Assembly (NCBI GenBank): GCA_031277295.1
Contig: JAITMV010000010.1
Coordinates: 1 to 37,328 of the forward strand
DNA: 37,328 nt
Source: Burkholderiaceae bacterium
GTDB taxonomy: Bacteria > Pseudomonadota > Gammaproteobacteria > Burkholderiales > Burkholderiaceae_C
Direction of reading: 5' to 3'
The notes beneath the pieces were generated by a model. That model searched no databases, was not told where the DNA came from, and was given only the letters and a program-made list of their open reading frames with translations. The translations under genes and the position numbers were made by a program. Shown here piece after piece: positions 7,501 to 16,482 of the stretch (its first letter is position 1; every line of letters begins with the position of its first letter).

Positions 7501-8466
7501 ATGCCCATGAACCCGCGCCGCTTTGCTCCCCATTTTCTCATATTGCTGTTGGCTGTTGCCTTGAGCGGGTTGTTCGCCCCTGACGCCGAGGCGCGTCGTT
7601 TGGGCGCGGGCAAATCGTTCGGGCGCCAATCCAGCAACGTCACGCAACGCCAAACCCTGCCGCCCGTCGCGCAGCCCAAGCCCGCGCAGGCGGCAGGCAA
7701 CACCGGCGCGGGCGCTACCGCGGCCACACCCAAGCCCTGGGGCGGTTTGCTAGGCGGGCTGGCTGCCGGTCTCGGTCTGGCTTGGCTGGCTAACGCACTC
7801 GGCTTGGGGCCGGCATTCGCCAACGCTTTGCTGATCGCGCTGCTGGTCGCAGCGGGCATGCTTGCAGTCGGCATGTTGCGCCGCGGGCGCGCGTCGGCGC
7901 CGGGCGGACTGGCCTATCAGGGCGCGGGCGCGGCCAATCCGATCACGCCGCGCCAGTACAACCCGACCAACGTTGGCAACGACGCCTCCGCCCGTCCGTG
8001 GGAAGACCCGGCGGTTGCGTTCAACGCGGGCGACTCCATCATCGGTTCGGCGTTGCGCGGGCCGCAAGGCTGGGGCATTCCGGCCGATTTCGATATCGCC
8101 GGTTTCACCGACGCCGCCAAGCGCAACTTCATCACCCTGCAAGCCGCCTGGGACCACTCCGACATTCCGGCTTTGCGCGCCATGATGACCGATGAGATGC
8201 TGGCCGAAATCCAGGCGCAACTGGCCGAGCGCGAGCAGGCCGCCGTCCCCGGCTCTGTCAACCAAACCGACGTGGTCATGCTTGAAGCGCAACTGCTGGG
8301 CATCGAAGAGTTGGACGGCGCCTACATGGCCAGCGTCGAGTTCAGCGGCCTGATCCGCGAAGACCCCTCCGCCGGCCCCAGCCCGTTCCGCGAAGTCTGG
8401 AACATGACCAAATCCAAAACAGGACAAAGCGGCTGGCTGGTGGCGGGCGTGCAGGCTCTGCAATAG
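7501..8466 (+). CDS. Tim44-like domain protein with signal peptide or anchor
   Basis: A 321-residue protein of the bacterial Tim44-like family. The N-terminus (MPMNPRRFAPHFLILLLAVALSGLFAP, ending near AEA) looks like a signal peptide. A Pro/Ala-rich linker follows, then a Gly-rich hydrophobic hairpin with two membrane segments (GGLLGGLAAGLGLAWLANALGLG and ALLIALLVAAGMLAVGML). The C-terminal domain of about 150 residues begins near ADFDIAGFTDAAKRNFITLQAAWDHSDIPALRAMMTDEM, the Tim44/MBA1 fold. ATG 7501 is preceded by GAGAGA at 11 nt. Bacterial members often lie next to ubiE; their function is not established, with peripheral membrane roles assumed. Confidence 0.85.
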   Translation: MPMNPRRFAPHFLILLLAVALSGLFAPDAEARRLGAGKSFGRQSSNVTQRQTLPPVAQPKPAQAAGNTGAGATAATPKPWGGLLGGLAAGLGLAWLANALGLGPAFANALLIALLVAAGMLAVGMLRRGRASAPGGLAYQGAGAANPITPRQYNPTNVGNDASARPWEDPAVAFNAGDSIIGSALRGPQGWGIPADFDIAGFTDAAKRNFITLQAAWDHSDIPALRAMMTDEMLAEIQAQLAEREQAAVPGSVNQTDVVMLEAQLLGIEELDGAYMASVEFSGLIREDPSAGPSPFREVWNMTKSKTGQSGWLVAGVQALQ

Positions 8467-8503
8467 TCCAGGTGACATCAGGGGTCAACCGCCCTGCCGT
8501 TTT

Positions 8504-8640
8504 TAGTGCTCCGTTCCATCAAAACCTTTACAAATGAAATCGATGGATTTGTTCGTCAGGCAAGGCGCAAACCGCAGCAATACTGCATGGTATTGCGAGG
8601 ATTTGTAGCGCCGCCAGAGAGTCAAAGGCGCGGCTTCATA
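8504..8640. repeat. Interspersed repeat between the Tim44-like and TPR genes
   Basis: The 28 bases at 8504-8531 are identical to 32397-32424, one arm of a palindrome at the end of the glycerophosphodiesterase gene. Just before it (about 8482-8503), GGTCAACCGCCCTGCCGTTTTTAG resembles the terminal motif of the 333-bp element. A second part contains a hairpin with arms GCAATAC (8578-8584) and GTATTGC (8591-8597), part of a longer imperfect dyad. The interval holds no credible gene. The TPR gene's stop (8636-8638) lies at the right margin. Confidence 0.65.
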
Positions 8641-9409
8641 GCACCAGGCTGGCGCGCGCCAGTTCTACCCACAGCCGTTCGGCGGCGTCGCGCGGCTGGA
8701 CTTGGGCGGCTTGTTCTTGCAGGCGCGTTGCTTCGGGCTGGCTTTCCGGGCCGTCGAGCATGATTAGCGCGGCGGCAAAGTCCATGAGCACGGCCGCCGA
8801 GTCGGGCGCCAGGTGCCGCGCTCGGCGTAGATGGCTCAGCGCCGAATCGGCGCGGGCGTCGTAGGTCATGGCGGCCACCAGCGGGCCGACTTTGTCGATG
8901 ATTTCAGCCTGAAAACTGCCCAGCACGGCATGTGCAAAGACGTGCGTGGGCGCCAGTTGCAGCGCGGTCTGTAGCGCCGTGCGGATCTGCGCGCCGATGC
9001 CTTGCGCCAGCGCGCGCGCCACATGAATGCCCTGCGCATGGCGCGTGAGCGCGTAGCCCAGCCAGTACCAGCCGCTGGCCTCGCGCGGACGCACGCTGAC
9101 ATGGGCCAAGGCGCGGGCGTGGATGCGATGGTACAGGTCAAGCCGCGCTTTCTCGCCAGGTTCGATCAGCGTGGCGTAAGCGGCGGCGGCGCGGTTGGCG
9201 ACGGCGGCGCCAGCGGCGCCGATTTGGATGCCGGCGATTTCGGCGGCCTCGAACTGGCCGCTATGAAACAGCGCCCAGGCGTCCAGCACGGCGGGGTTCT
9301 GGGGCAGCGGTTCGGCATCAAGCGCGTGCAGCCGCGTCCACCCGGCACGCACCTGCTCGGCGTCTATCGGATAGTCGGCGGCGTGGGGACAGGGCAGCCA
9401 GGTAGTCAT
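8636..9409 (-). CDS. Hypothetical TPR-like helical protein
   Basis: A 257-residue, Ala-rich, mostly helical protein with repeat-like helix pairs (for example LAPTHVFAHAVLGSFQAEIIDKVGPLV and ALSHLRRARHLAPDSAAVLMDFAAALIMLDGP) that resemble tetratricopeptide units. No signal peptide, membrane segment or catalytic motif is visible. Its ATG overlaps the stop of the TetR regulator (ATGA at 9406-9409), so the two are translationally coupled and probably work in one pathway. The interaction partner is not evident. It ends at the edge of a repeat, and the last codons may derive from it. Confidence 0.72.
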   Translation of the reverse strand: MTTWLPCPHAADYPIDAEQVRAGWTRLHALDAEPLPQNPAVLDAWALFHSGQFEAAEIAGIQIGAAGAAVANRAAAAYATLIEPGEKARLDLYHRIHARALAHVSVRPREASGWYWLGYALTRHAQGIHVARALAQGIGAQIRTALQTALQLAPTHVFAHAVLGSFQAEIIDKVGPLVAAMTYDARADSALSHLRRARHLAPDSAAVLMDFAAALIMLDGPESQPEATRLQEQAAQVQPRDAAERLWVELARASLVL

Positions 9410-10080
9410 GGGGCGGGCGCGTAAGCGTCAATGAGCGCCAGCAGGTGCGCGCGCGGGGCGTCGCCCAGATGCGGCGCCAGCAGGCCGAGCACGTGGTAGG
9501 CGCCGCGCAGCAGGGCGTCCTGGGCGTTTTCGGGTTCCATCGCGCTACGCGGGTGCAGCACATACTCGTAGCTCAACCAGTAGGTCAGCACGACTACCAT
9601 GCTGGCGGCGACGGCGTCGCGCGAGCGCGCGGCGGCGGCGTCGATGTCGATGTCGGTCGGCGGCTCGGCGCGCAGGTTGTCGAGCAGCCCGCGCAGTGCT
9701 TCGCGCTTGCGCGTGAGGATGGTGGGAAAGTGGGTTTCCAGCCGCCGGTTGCGCGACAGCAGGTGGTTCAGGTCGCGGTACAGAAAGCGGTATTGCCAGA
9801 TCAGCTCGAACAGCGAGTGCAGGAAAAACCACGCATCTTCCACGTCGCCGACGTCTTGGCTGGCCTCCAGCAATTTGTATAACCGGTCTTCATACTGGTC
9901 GAACAAGGTGTTGACCAATTCATCCTTGGACGGAAAGTGGTAGTACAGGTTGCCTGGGCTGATGCGCAACTCGGCGGAGATCATGGTGGTGGACGCGCTC
10001 GGCTCGCCGAAGCGGTTGAATAGCTCCAGCGTGGTGCCGAGAATGCGCTCGGCGGTGCGGCGGGGCGCTTTCTTGACCAT
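9406..10080 (-). CDS. TetR/AcrR family transcriptional regulator
   Basis: A 224-residue protein with an N-terminal TetR DNA-binding domain. After [40 protein letters not shown], the recognition-helix region [27 protein letters not shown] is a textbook TetR helix-turn-helix. The C-terminal ligand and dimer domain has conserved aromatic runs ([33 protein letters not shown]) seen in a betaproteobacterial TetR subfamily. It is translationally coupled to the TPR-like gene. The 98 bp to the phasin gene upstream hold a short GCCGG/CCGGC dyad (about 10111-10126) and no clear operator. The ligand is unknown. Confidence 0.9.
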   Translation of the reverse strand: MVKKAPRRTAERILGTTLELFNRFGEPSASTTMISAELRISPGNLYYHFPSKDELVNTLFDQYEDRLYKLLEASQDVGDVEDAWFFLHSLFELIWQYRFLYRDLNHLLSRNRRLETHFPTILTRKREALRGLLDNLRAEPPTDIDIDAAAARSRDAVAASMVVVLTYWLSYEYVLHPRSAMEPENAQDALLRGAYHVLGLLAPHLGDAPRAHLLALIDAYAPAP

Positions 10081-10178
10081 GGTCTCTTTGTTGTCCTTTG
10101 CCGTCTTTTGCCGGTGCCCTCCGGCGAGCTATTGTGGGGTGTTGGGCCGGTGAGCTATCGTTGGCGCCAGCCGAGACC

Positions 10179-10607
10179 TCAATCCGGCGCTTTGCGCTTG
10201 GCGCGGGTCGTGCGCTTGGCCGCCGGTTGCGTGCTCAGCGCTTGCTCCAGCGCTTGCACTCGCGCGGTCAGGGCGGCCAACTCTTGCGCCGTCGGCATGC
10301 CTAAGCCGGCCAGCGCCTGCGCGACCCGTTGCTCGAAGATGCCGCCCAGACGGTTCCAGGGCGGGGCTTGGGTGGTCATGGCTTGCATTTGCTGCTGCAT
10401 CTGCTGGGCGGCCTCGGCCATGCGTTCCTTGGCCAGCGTTTGTGTCTGGTTTTGCATTTCCAGGCCTTGCTTGACCAGTGCCTCGAAGGCGCGGCCACCT
10501 TCGGCTTGGGCGCGCGCTAGCGCGCCCAAGCCGGCCAGCCAGATGTTGTGCGCGGATTCGGGCGCGGGCGCCGAGTTGTCGGTAAGCGGGCGGGGTTTGG
10601 CGGGCAT
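10179..10607 (-). CDS. Phasin-like polyhydroxyalkanoate granule protein
   Basis: A 142-residue protein with the phasin (PhaI/PhaF-type) layout. It has an amphipathic helical domain starting [28 protein letters not shown], a Gln/Met-rich coiled region ([14 protein letters not shown]), then a heptad-rich segment ([12 protein letters not shown]) and a basic tail ([12 protein letters not shown]) like the DNA-binding tails of PhaF. Such proteins coat PHA granules and some help to segregate them with the nucleoid. ATG 10607 has AGGAGG a few bases upstream (10612-10617), which decides the start against a longer frame from 10814. It is divergent from rmlB, with 112 bp between the start codons. Confidence 0.83.
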   Translation of the reverse strand: MPAKPRPLTDNSAPAPESAHNIWLAGLGALARAQAEGGRAFEALVKQGLEMQNQTQTLAKERMAEAAQQMQQQMQAMTTQAPPWNRLGGIFEQRVAQALAGLGMPTAQELAALTARVQALEQALSTQPAAKRTTRAKRKAPD

Positions 10608-10719
10608 GCGGCCTCCTGGTAATCTGGCGATACCCGCGCATGATAATGGCCGTTTTTGGCGCCTGCCCGCCCGGCAACGGCGGACGCGGTGCGGTAACCG
10701 TGAAAAAAGAAGGACGTTT
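10608..10719. promoter_or_regulatory. Divergent promoter region, phasin and rmlB
   Basis: These 112 bp separate the phasin start (minus strand) from the rmlB start (plus strand) and must hold both promoters unless transcripts begin inside genes. Visible elements are the phasin SD AGGAGG (minus strand, 10612-10617) and AAGGA (10710-10714) before rmlB. I do not see confident -35/-10 boxes. Confidence 0.5.
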
Positions 10720-11784
10720 GTGATAGTCGTCACCGGTGGCGCCGGCTTTATCGGCAGCAATTTCATTTTGGACTGGCTCGCGGGTAGTGACGAGCCGGTG
10801 CTCAACCTCGACAAGTTGACTTACGCCGGCAATGCGGCCAACTTAGCGGCGCTTGCGGGCGATGCGCGCCACGTCTTCGTGCGCGGCGACATCGGCGATG
10901 CGCCCTTGCTCGCGCGTCTGCTGGCCGAGTACAAGCCGCGCGCCATCATCAACTTTGCCGCCGAAAGCCATGTTGATCGCTCGATTCACGGCGCCGAGGA
11001 TTTCATCGCCACCAACATCGTCGGCACTTTCCGGCTGCTGGAGGCGGCGCGCGCTTATTGGATGGGGCTGCCTGAAGGTGAAGGCGCGCGCGCGGCGTTC
11101 CGCTTTTTGCATGTGTCCACCGATGAGGTTTATGGCTCGCTCGCGCCCGTCGCGCCCGCTTTCACTGAACGCCACCCCTACGAACCCAACAGCCCCTACA
11201 GCGCCAGCAAAGCCGCCAGCGACCATCTGGTGCGCGCTTGGCATCACACGCACGGACTGCCGGTGTTGACGACCAACTGCTCGAATAACTACGGGCCGTA
11301 TCAGTTCCCGGAAAAGCTGATTGCGCTGATGATCGTGAACGCGTTGGCAGGGGGGCCGCTGCCGGTTTATGGCGACGGCCAGCAGGTGCGCGACTGGCTC
11401 TACGTGGCCGACCATTGCAGCGCCATTCGCCGCGTGCTGGCGGCGGGGCGGGTGGGCGAGACCTACAACATCGGCGGCCACAACGAGCGCGCCAATCTGG
11501 ACATCGTGCGCGTCATCTGCGATCTGCTCGACGAATGTGCGCCGCGCGCCGACGGCGGGAGCTATCGCGCGCAAATCACCCACGTCACCGACCGCCCCGG
11601 CCATGACCGGCGCTACGCCATCGACGCGCGCAAGATCGAGCATGAACTCGGCTGGCGGCCAGCCGAAACCTTTGACACCGGCATTCGTAAAACGGTGGCC
11701 TGGTACCTGTCCCACGCCGACTGGGTGCGCGGCGTGCAAAGCGGCGCTTATCGTGATTGGGTTGCCACGCAGTACGGAGCATGA
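10720..11784 (+). CDS. rmlB: dTDP-glucose 4,6-dehydratase
   Basis: Converts dTDP-glucose to dTDP-4-keto-6-deoxyglucose, the branch point for dTDP-rhamnose and dTDP-amino sugars. The NAD-binding motif TGGAGFIG is at residues 5-12. STDEVYG (133-139) supplies the catalytic Asp135-Glu136, and the YxxxK is Y160-SAS-K164. [15 protein letters not shown]-type sequence and [10 protein letters not shown] also match. Start GTG 10720 is chosen for AAGGA 6 nt upstream and because it puts the dinucleotide motif at the N-terminus; the frame open back to 10108 overlaps the phasin gene. The product is 354 residues. It overlaps rmlD by four bases (ATGA). Confidence 0.96.
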   Translation: MIVVTGGAGFIGSNFILDWLAGSDEPVLNLDKLTYAGNAANLAALAGDARHVFVRGDIGDAPLLARLLAEYKPRAIINFAAESHVDRSIHGAEDFIATNIVGTFRLLEAARAYWMGLPEGEGARAAFRFLHVSTDEVYGSLAPVAPAFTERHPYEPNSPYSASKAASDHLVRAWHHTHGLPVLTTNCSNNYGPYQFPEKLIALMIVNALAGGPLPVYGDGQQVRDWLYVADHCSAIRRVLAAGRVGETYNIGGHNERANLDIVRVICDLLDECAPRADGGSYRAQITHVTDRPGHDRRYAIDARKIEHELGWRPAETFDTGIRKTVAWYLSHADWVRGVQSGAYRDWVATQYGA

Positions 11785-12674
11785 TCCTCTTACTGGGCAA
11801 GAACGGACAAGTCGGCTGGGAGCTGCAACGCAGCTTAGCCCCGCTGGCGCCATTGGTTGCGCTGGATCGCCACGGCACGGGCGGGCTGTGCGGCGACTTC
11901 AATGACCCGCAAGGGCTGGCCGCCACCGTGCGCGCCGTGCGGCCGGCGGTGATCGTCAACGCCGCCGCCTATACCGCCGTGGACAAAGCGGAAAGCGAAC
12001 CCGAATTGGCCGCCCGCATCAACGCCGCCGCCCCCGACGCGCTGGCGCGCGAGGCCGCCGCCTGCGGCGCGCTGCTGGTGCACTACAGCACCGACTACGT
12101 GTTCGACGGCAGCGGCGACGCGCCATGGAGCGAAGACTCGGCCGTAGGCCCGCTCAACGTTTATGGCCGTACCAAGCTGGCGGGCGAAGAGGCCATCCGG
12201 CGCTGCGGTTGCGCGCACCTGATTCTGCGCACCAGTTGGGTGCATGGCGCGCACGGCGGCAACTTTGCCCGTACCATGCTGCGGCTGGGACAAGAACGCG
12301 CGCGTCTGACGGTGATTGACGACCAATGGGGCGCGCCGACCGCAGCGGATCTGATCGCTGACGTGACCGCGCACGCCATCCGCCAGTTGCGCCAGCGCCC
12401 TCAAGACGGCGGCACCTACCACCTGGCCGCGGGCGGCGCGACCCACTGGTTCGGATATGCGCAATACCTGTTCGATCTGCTCCGGCAAGCGCGGCCGGCC
12501 ATCGCCTTGAAGGTGAGCGAGGTCGCTCCCATCCCGACCAGCGCCTACCCCACGCCGGCGGCGCGGCCTCACAATTCGCGCCTGGATACGCGTAAGCTGC
12601 AAACGGTTTTCGGTTTGCACTTGCCGCCTTGGCAAGACGGCGTAAGCCGCCTGGTCGCTGAGATGCTGAGATGA
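11781..12674 (+). CDS. rmlD: dTDP-4-dehydrorhamnose reductase
   Basis: Last enzyme of dTDP-L-rhamnose synthesis. The 297-residue protein has the glycine motif GKNGQVG (residues 6-12), then STDYVFDG (103-110) and the YxxxK in VYGRTK (Tyr128, Lys132), as expected for an RmlD-type short-chain reductase. The ATG overlaps the rmlB stop. The TGA stop (12672-12674) is also the first triplet of a composite repeat (TGAGATGAAAC), the same junction as at the 3' end of gspI. A 288-bp repeat block then separates it from rmlA, so rmlA may depend on read-through or on its own promoter. Confidence 0.95.
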   Translation: MILLLGKNGQVGWELQRSLAPLAPLVALDRHGTGGLCGDFNDPQGLAATVRAVRPAVIVNAAAYTAVDKAESEPELAARINAAAPDALAREAAACGALLVHYSTDYVFDGSGDAPWSEDSAVGPLNVYGRTKLAGEEAIRRCGCAHLILRTSWVHGAHGGNFARTMLRLGQERARLTVIDDQWGAPTAADLIADVTAHAIRQLRQRPQDGGTYHLAAGGATHWFGYAQYLFDLLRQARPAIALKVSEVAPIPTSAYPTPAARPHNSRLDTRKLQTVFGLHLPPWQDGVSRLVAEMLR

Positions 12675-12962
12675 AACTGATCTTGATCTCGCCGGTTTTT
12701 CTCCTTCCCCCTTTGGGGGAAGGCAGGGTTGGGGGCCGGCGGCGCAAAAAAAGCAGACGTAGGGCGGGGTTCACCCCGCCATTGCGCCTCTTCACGAAAC
12801 CGGGTGGCGGGGTGAACCCCGCCCTACGCTTGCTGAAGTGAAACAATCCACATTGTCTCGCCGGTTTTTCTCCTCCCTCCTTTGGGGGAAGGCAGGGATG
12901 GGGGCCGGGCGTCCCCCAAGCGAAGCGAGGTTATTTGTCATCACAAACGCCAAACGCAAACC
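12672..12962. repeat. Composite repeat, copies B and C, between rmlD and rmlA
   Basis: Copy B starts at the rmlD stop and repeats the order seen at 758-930: TGAGATGAAAC, TCTCGCCGGTTTTTCTCCTT, a CCCC/GGGG hairpin, CGGCGCAAAAAAAGCA, then inverted arms (12758-12780 and 12806-12828, 23 nt). Copy C (about 12832-12910) repeats only the first part. After it comes AAGCGAAGCGAGGTTATTTG (12917-12936), which resembles the right arm of the element at 241-404. No gene is present in this gap; rmlA's start lies at its right end without a strong SD. Confidence 0.85.
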
Positions 12963-13847
12963 ATGATCTCCCGCAAAGGCATCATCTTGGCCGGCGGCTC
13001 CGGCACCCGGCTGCATCCGGCCACACTGGCGCTGAGCAAACAGTTGCTGCCGGTGTACGACAAGCCGATGATCTACTACCCCCTGACCACGCTGATGCTG
13101 GCTGGTCTGCGCGACATTCTGATCATCAGCACGCCGCAGGACACGCCGCGTTTTCAGCAACTGCTGGGCGACGGCAGCCAGTGGGGCATCAACCTGCAAT
13201 ATGCCGTGCAGCCCAGCCCGGACGGGCTGGCGCAGGCGTTCATCATCGGCGAGCGCTTTATCGGCGATGCGCCCAGCGCGCTGGTGCTGGGCGACAATAT
13301 CTTCTACGGCCACGACTTTGAGCCGATGCTGGCCCAAGCCGACGCGCGCACGACTGGCGCCACCGTGTTTGCCTACCACGTGCAGGACCCTGAGCGTTAC
13401 GGCGTGGTCGCCTTCGACGCTGCCGGCAAGGCCATCAGCATCGAAGAAAAACCCCGCCAGCCCCAAAGCCACTACGCCGTCACCGGCCTGTACTTTTACG
13501 ACCGCGACGTGGTGCACATCGCCAAGTCGATCCGGCCCAGCGCACGCGGCGAGTTGGAGATCACCGCCGTCAACGGCGCCTACTTGCAACGCGGCCAACT
13601 CGGTGTGCAGATCATGGGCCGCGGCTACGCCTGGCTCGACACAGGCACCCACGACAGCCTGCTCGACGCCAGCCAGTTCATCGCCACGCTGGAGCGCCGC
13701 CAGGGCCTGAAAATCGCCTGTCCGGAAGAGGTCGCCTGGCGCAAAGCTTTCATCGACGCCGCCCAATGCGAACGGCTGGCGCAACCGCTGGCCAAGAGCG
13801 GCTATGGGCAATATCTGCTGCGTTTGCTGGCGGAGAGCCAGCGATGA
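12963..13847 (+). CDS. rmlA: Glucose-1-phosphate thymidylyltransferase
   Basis: Makes dTDP-glucose from glucose-1-phosphate and dTTP, feeding RmlB. The nucleotidyltransferase signature [14 protein letters not shown] starts at residue 8, followed by [28 protein letters not shown] and [22 protein letters not shown] are the RmlA-specific product-binding regions. Length is 294 residues, normal. ATG 12963 gives the canonical N-terminus ([12 protein letters not shown]); the frame from 12882 runs through repeat DNA. Its stop overlaps the ATG of the aminotransferase gene (ATGA). Confidence 0.96.
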   Translation: MISRKGIILAGGSGTRLHPATLALSKQLLPVYDKPMIYYPLTTLMLAGLRDILIISTPQDTPRFQQLLGDGSQWGINLQYAVQPSPDGLAQAFIIGERFIGDAPSALVLGDNIFYGHDFEPMLAQADARTTGATVFAYHVQDPERYGVVAFDAAGKAISIEEKPRQPQSHYAVTGLYFYDRDVVHIAKSIRPSARGELEITAVNGAYLQRGQLGVQIMGRGYAWLDTGTHDSLLDASQFIATLERRQGLKIACPEEVAWRKAFIDAAQCERLAQPLAKSGYGQYLLRLLAESQR

Positions 13848-15037
13848 GTCAGCCGGAGGTGCCTTTTTTTTCCGCTACCGGGGCGGCCTTCGGCGTCGAT
13901 CTTTTGGCCTGTATGGCAACAGTCGTGCAGCAAGGCCGTTACGTTCTGGGGCCGCGGGTGCAGGCGTTTGAGTTGGCCTTTGCAAGTTATCTGGGAGTGG
14001 CGCACGCCGTTGGCGTGGCCAACGGCACCGACGCGCTCACGCTGTCGTTGCGCGCGCTTGGCATCGGGCCGGGTGAGCGCGTGCTGACGGCGGCCAACGC
14101 CGGTTGTTATGCCAGCACCGCCATCGCACAGGCCGGCGCCGAGCCGCTATATGTGGAGATCGACCCGCAAGACATGAACTTGGCGCCAGCGGCAGTGGAG
14201 CAGGCGCTCAAAGCCGGCCCGGTGGCCGCCGTCATCCTGACCCACCTGTACGGCCAGATGGCCCCGGTCGAACGCATCGCCGCGGCCTGCCGCGCCGCCT
14301 GTGTGCCGCTGATCGAGGACTGCGCGCAAGCGCACGGAGCGGCACGCAATGGCCGCAAAGCCGGCGCTTGGGGCGCGCTGGCGTGCTTTAGCTTTTACCC
14401 GACCAAGAACTTGGGCGCTTTGGGCGACGGCGGCTTAGTCGCTACTGCCGACGCCGCACTGGCCGAGCGCGTGCGCGCGCTGCGTCAGTACGGCTGGAGC
14501 GGCAAATACCAGGTCACTCTGCCCGGTGGCATCAACAGCCGGCTCGACGAGTTGCAAGCGGCGCTGCTGCTGGCCAAGCTGCCGCATCTGGATCGCGCCA
14601 ACGCCGAGCGGCGCGCCATCGCCGCGCGCTATCAGGCCGCCTTTGCCGATCTGCCCTTGCGACTGCCGCCTTCGATGGGAAGTGACTACGTGGCGCACCT
14701 GTACGTCGTGCGCACGCCGCGCCGCGCTGAGTTGCAAGCGCATCTGGCGCGGCACGGCATCGCCAGCGAGGTGCATTACCCGCTGCCCGAGCACCGCCAG
14801 CCGGTGCGCTCAGAACGCGCTTACGATCTCGGCGCATCCGGGCAGGTCGCTAAAACGTGTCTAATCGAGGGTGAGCGCCGCGGCTCCAAGGGTGACGGCG
14901 GATTGTCTTTGCCCGTGACCGAGGCGGCCTGCGCCGAGGTGCTGTCGCTGCCGTGCTGTCTGGGCCTCACGTCGACGCAGACCGCGCGGGTCATCGACGG
15001 GGTACGCGCTTTTTTCAACCGGGAATCCGCATGTTGA
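13844..15037 (+). CDS. DegT/DnrJ/EryC1 family sugar aminotransferase
   Basis: PLP-dependent transaminase for a nucleotide-linked keto sugar, by family. The PLP lysine is Lys188 in [15 protein letters not shown], with EDCAQAHG (158-165) supplying the Asp that contacts PLP and the following Gln. [21 protein letters not shown] near the N-terminus is typical. Next to rmlA and rmlB, a dTDP-sugar aminotransferase such as FdtB or QdtB is plausible, but the partner ketoisomerase FdtA/QdtA is not in the window. Residues about 335-352 (around [11 protein letters not shown]) look like an extra insert, and their DNA matches an interspersed repeat (24 bases, one mismatch). It overlaps the previous and next genes. 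Confidence 0.9.
   Translation: MSQPEVPFFSATGAAFGVDLLACMATVVQQGRYVLGPRVQAFELAFASYLGVAHAVGVANGTDALTLSLRALGIGPGERVLTAANAGCYASTAIAQAGAEPLYVEIDPQDMNLAPAAVEQALKAGPVAAVILTHLYGQMAPVERIAAACRAACVPLIEDCAQAHGAARNGRKAGAWGALACFSFYPTKNLGALGDGGLVATADAALAERVRALRQYGWSGKYQVTLPGGINSRLDELQAALLLAKLPHLDRANAERRAIAARYQAAFADLPLRLPPSMGSDYVAHLYVVRTPRRAELQAHLARHGIASEVHYPLPEHRQPVRSERAYDLGASGQVAKTCLIEGERRGSKGDGGLSLPVTEAACAEVLSLPCCLGLTSTQTARVIDGVRAFFNRESAC
14869..14892 (-). repeat. Fragment of the 333-bp MITE inside the aminotransferase gene
   Basis: Twenty-three of 24 bases match the reverse complement of 32321-32344, an internal part of the repeat at 32067-32399. The stretch lies in frame and encodes residues around 342-350 of the DegT protein, a place where I would expect a short loop. 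Weaker similarity extends to the left. The match may reflect repeat insertion and later decay. Confidence 0.55.
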
Positions 15038-16008
15038 GCCTGGTCATCCCCGTCTATCGCAACGAAGATTCGCTGCCCGAGTTGCTGAGCGTCTTGCAGG
15101 ACATGGCGCGCGCGCTGCCAGAACCGCTGGAGGCGGTGTTCGTCGTTGACGGCAGCCCCGACCGCTGTTATGACATTTTGCGCGAGCGCCTGCCAGCCGC
15201 CGGCTTGCCGGCCACGCTGGCGCTGCTGACGCGCAACTTCGGCGCCTTTGCCGCCGTGCGCGCCGGGCTGGAACTGGCGCGTGGCGAGACCTTCGCGGTC
15301 ATGGCCGCCGACTTGCAAGAGCCGCCCGATCTGGTGCCGCGTATGCACGCGCTCCTGGCGCAAGACGCCGCCGACGTGGTGGTCGCCGAGCGCGCGCTGC
15401 GCCACGACCCGCCCTGGCAGCGCTGGCAGGCCGGGCTGTTCTGGGCGCTGTACCGCCGCTACGTCGTGCCCGAAATGCCCTCCGGCGGCGTTGACATCTT
15501 CGCCTGCAACCGACCGTTTCGCGACGCCTTGCTGACGATGAGCGAAAGCCGCAGCTCGCTCATTGCGCAAATCTTCTGGCTCGGTTTTCGCCGCGCCAGC
15601 GTGTCCTACGCGCGCCAACCACGGCGGCATGGCACATCGGCTTGGACCTGGCGCAAAAAACTGGCTTATCTATCCGACAGTGTATTTGCGTTTACTGACT
15701 TGCCGGTGCGCCTGCTGATACGCTCAGGCGCCTTGGGCTTGAGCGTGGCCGCGGCGCTGGCGTTGGCGGTGCTGGTGGCCAAACTGTTTGGTCAAATTGG
15801 CGTGCCGGGCTACGCCATGACGCTGATCGCGATTTTGTTTTTTGGCGCTCTCAACCTGCTTAGCCTGGGCATTGTCGGCGCTTACGCCTGGCGCGCCTAC
15901 GAAAATACCAAACAGCGCCCGCAAGCCGTGGTGTTGCGCACGCAGCGTTTCGATCCCGGATGCGACAACGTCGAACAAACCGCGCGGTTTTCTGAAAACG
16001 ATCTCTGA
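15031..16008 (+). CDS. Family 2 glycosyltransferase (DPM1/GtrB/ArnC-like), membrane-anchored
   Basis: A 325-residue GT-A fold glycosyltransferase with two C-terminal membrane segments, the layout of GtrB, ArnC and polyprenyl-phosphate sugar transferases. The N-terminus [21 protein letters not shown] is the GT2 nucleotide site, AVMAADLQEPPDLVPRM carries the metal-binding Asp, and the helices are near residues 230-255 and 262-290. A likely role is loading the sugar made by the upstream genes onto a polyprenyl carrier; this is inference from family and context. ATG 15031 overlaps the aminotransferase stop by seven bases. The TGA at 16006-16008 begins a TGAGCCTGTGA motif seen in another repeat family. 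Confidence 0.88.
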   Translation: MLSLVIPVYRNEDSLPELLSVLQDMARALPEPLEAVFVVDGSPDRCYDILRERLPAAGLPATLALLTRNFGAFAAVRAGLELARGETFAVMAADLQEPPDLVPRMHALLAQDAADVVVAERALRHDPPWQRWQAGLFWALYRRYVVPEMPSGGVDIFACNRPFRDALLTMSESRSSLIAQIFWLGFRRASVSYARQPRRHGTSAWTWRKKLAYLSDSVFAFTDLPVRLLIRSGALGLSVAAALALAVLVAKLFGQIGVPGYAMTLIAILFFGALNLLSLGIVGAYAWRAYENTKQRPQAVVLRTQRFDPGCDNVEQTARFSENDL

Positions 16009-16090
16009 GCCTGTGACCGCGCTACGCGAGCACGAGCGGTTGATGAATTTCCTGAAGGTCAAAAGCGGTCAACTGCGGTTTCTATGCAAT
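16009..16090. repeat. Terminal fragment of the 333-bp element
   Basis: The segment ends in CCTGAAGGTCAAAAGCGG and then GTCAACTGCGGTTTCTA, matching the end of the copy at 1-210 and, inverted, the left end of the copy at 32067. The body of the element is missing. It begins TGAGCCTGTGAC, similar to the arms of the element at 29195-29265. It lies between the convergent glycosyltransferase and mlaB genes; no terminator with a U-tract is seen. Confidence 0.6.
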
Positions 16091-16118
16091 GCGATGGCCG
16101 CCACCCCAGCTTCAGAAT

Positions 16119-16391
16119 TCACCCCATCTCCGGCAGCAGATCGCGCACCCCGTACAGGCCGGCGAGTTCGCGCAGACGCACGGGCAGGCCGCGCACCGAA
16201 AAGCCTTTGCCGTCGCTGATGCATTCGCGCCGGCAGGCCAGCAAGACGGCTAGGGCCGAGGAGTCGAAGCGGGTGAGCGCGGTGGCATCTACCAGCACTT
16301 GCGGCGCGGCTTCGGAGCGGGCGGCTTGCAGCAGCATTTGCAGGCAGGCCTCGGCCTGTTCGTGTGTCAGTTCGGTGGGCAGTACTAGCAT
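16119..16391 (-). CDS. mlaB: STAS-domain protein MlaB
   Basis: A 90-residue STAS-domain protein, last gene of the mla operon. In E. coli MlaB binds the MlaF ATPase and is needed for assembly and activity of the MlaFEDB complex in the inner membrane. The STAS core is visible as VLVDATALTRFDSSALAVLLACRREC (from residue 32), where the DSSAL motif is diagnostic. It is shorter than some homologues but complete. The gene is set 91 bp from mlaC by a small inverted-repeat element and has no strong SD, so its expression may differ from the rest of the operon. Confidence 0.87.
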   Translation of the reverse strand: MLVLPTELTHEQAEACLQMLLQAARSEAAPQVLVDATALTRFDSSALAVLLACRRECISDGKGFSVRGLPVRLRELAGLYGVRDLLPEMG

Positions 16392-16410
16392 AACCGTATA
16401 TCAATGGGAC

Positions 16411-16481
16411 TTACGCAAAAAAAGATGACTCCAGGGGCATCGCTCTGGGACGAGCGCTTTGCTTGTTTCTGATTTGCGTAA
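16411..16481. repeat. Small inverted-repeat element between mlaC and mlaB
   Basis: Ends are TTACGCAAA (16411-16419) and TTTGCGTAA (16473-16481), a perfect 9-bp inverted pair. Inside is a hairpin CGCTC-TGGGAC-GAGCG (16441-16456). It looks like a short MITE or the residue of an insertion sequence, placed one base after the mlaC stop in the direction of transcription. It could fold in the mRNA and reduce mlaB expression. Confidence 0.6.
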
Positions 16482-16482
16482 A

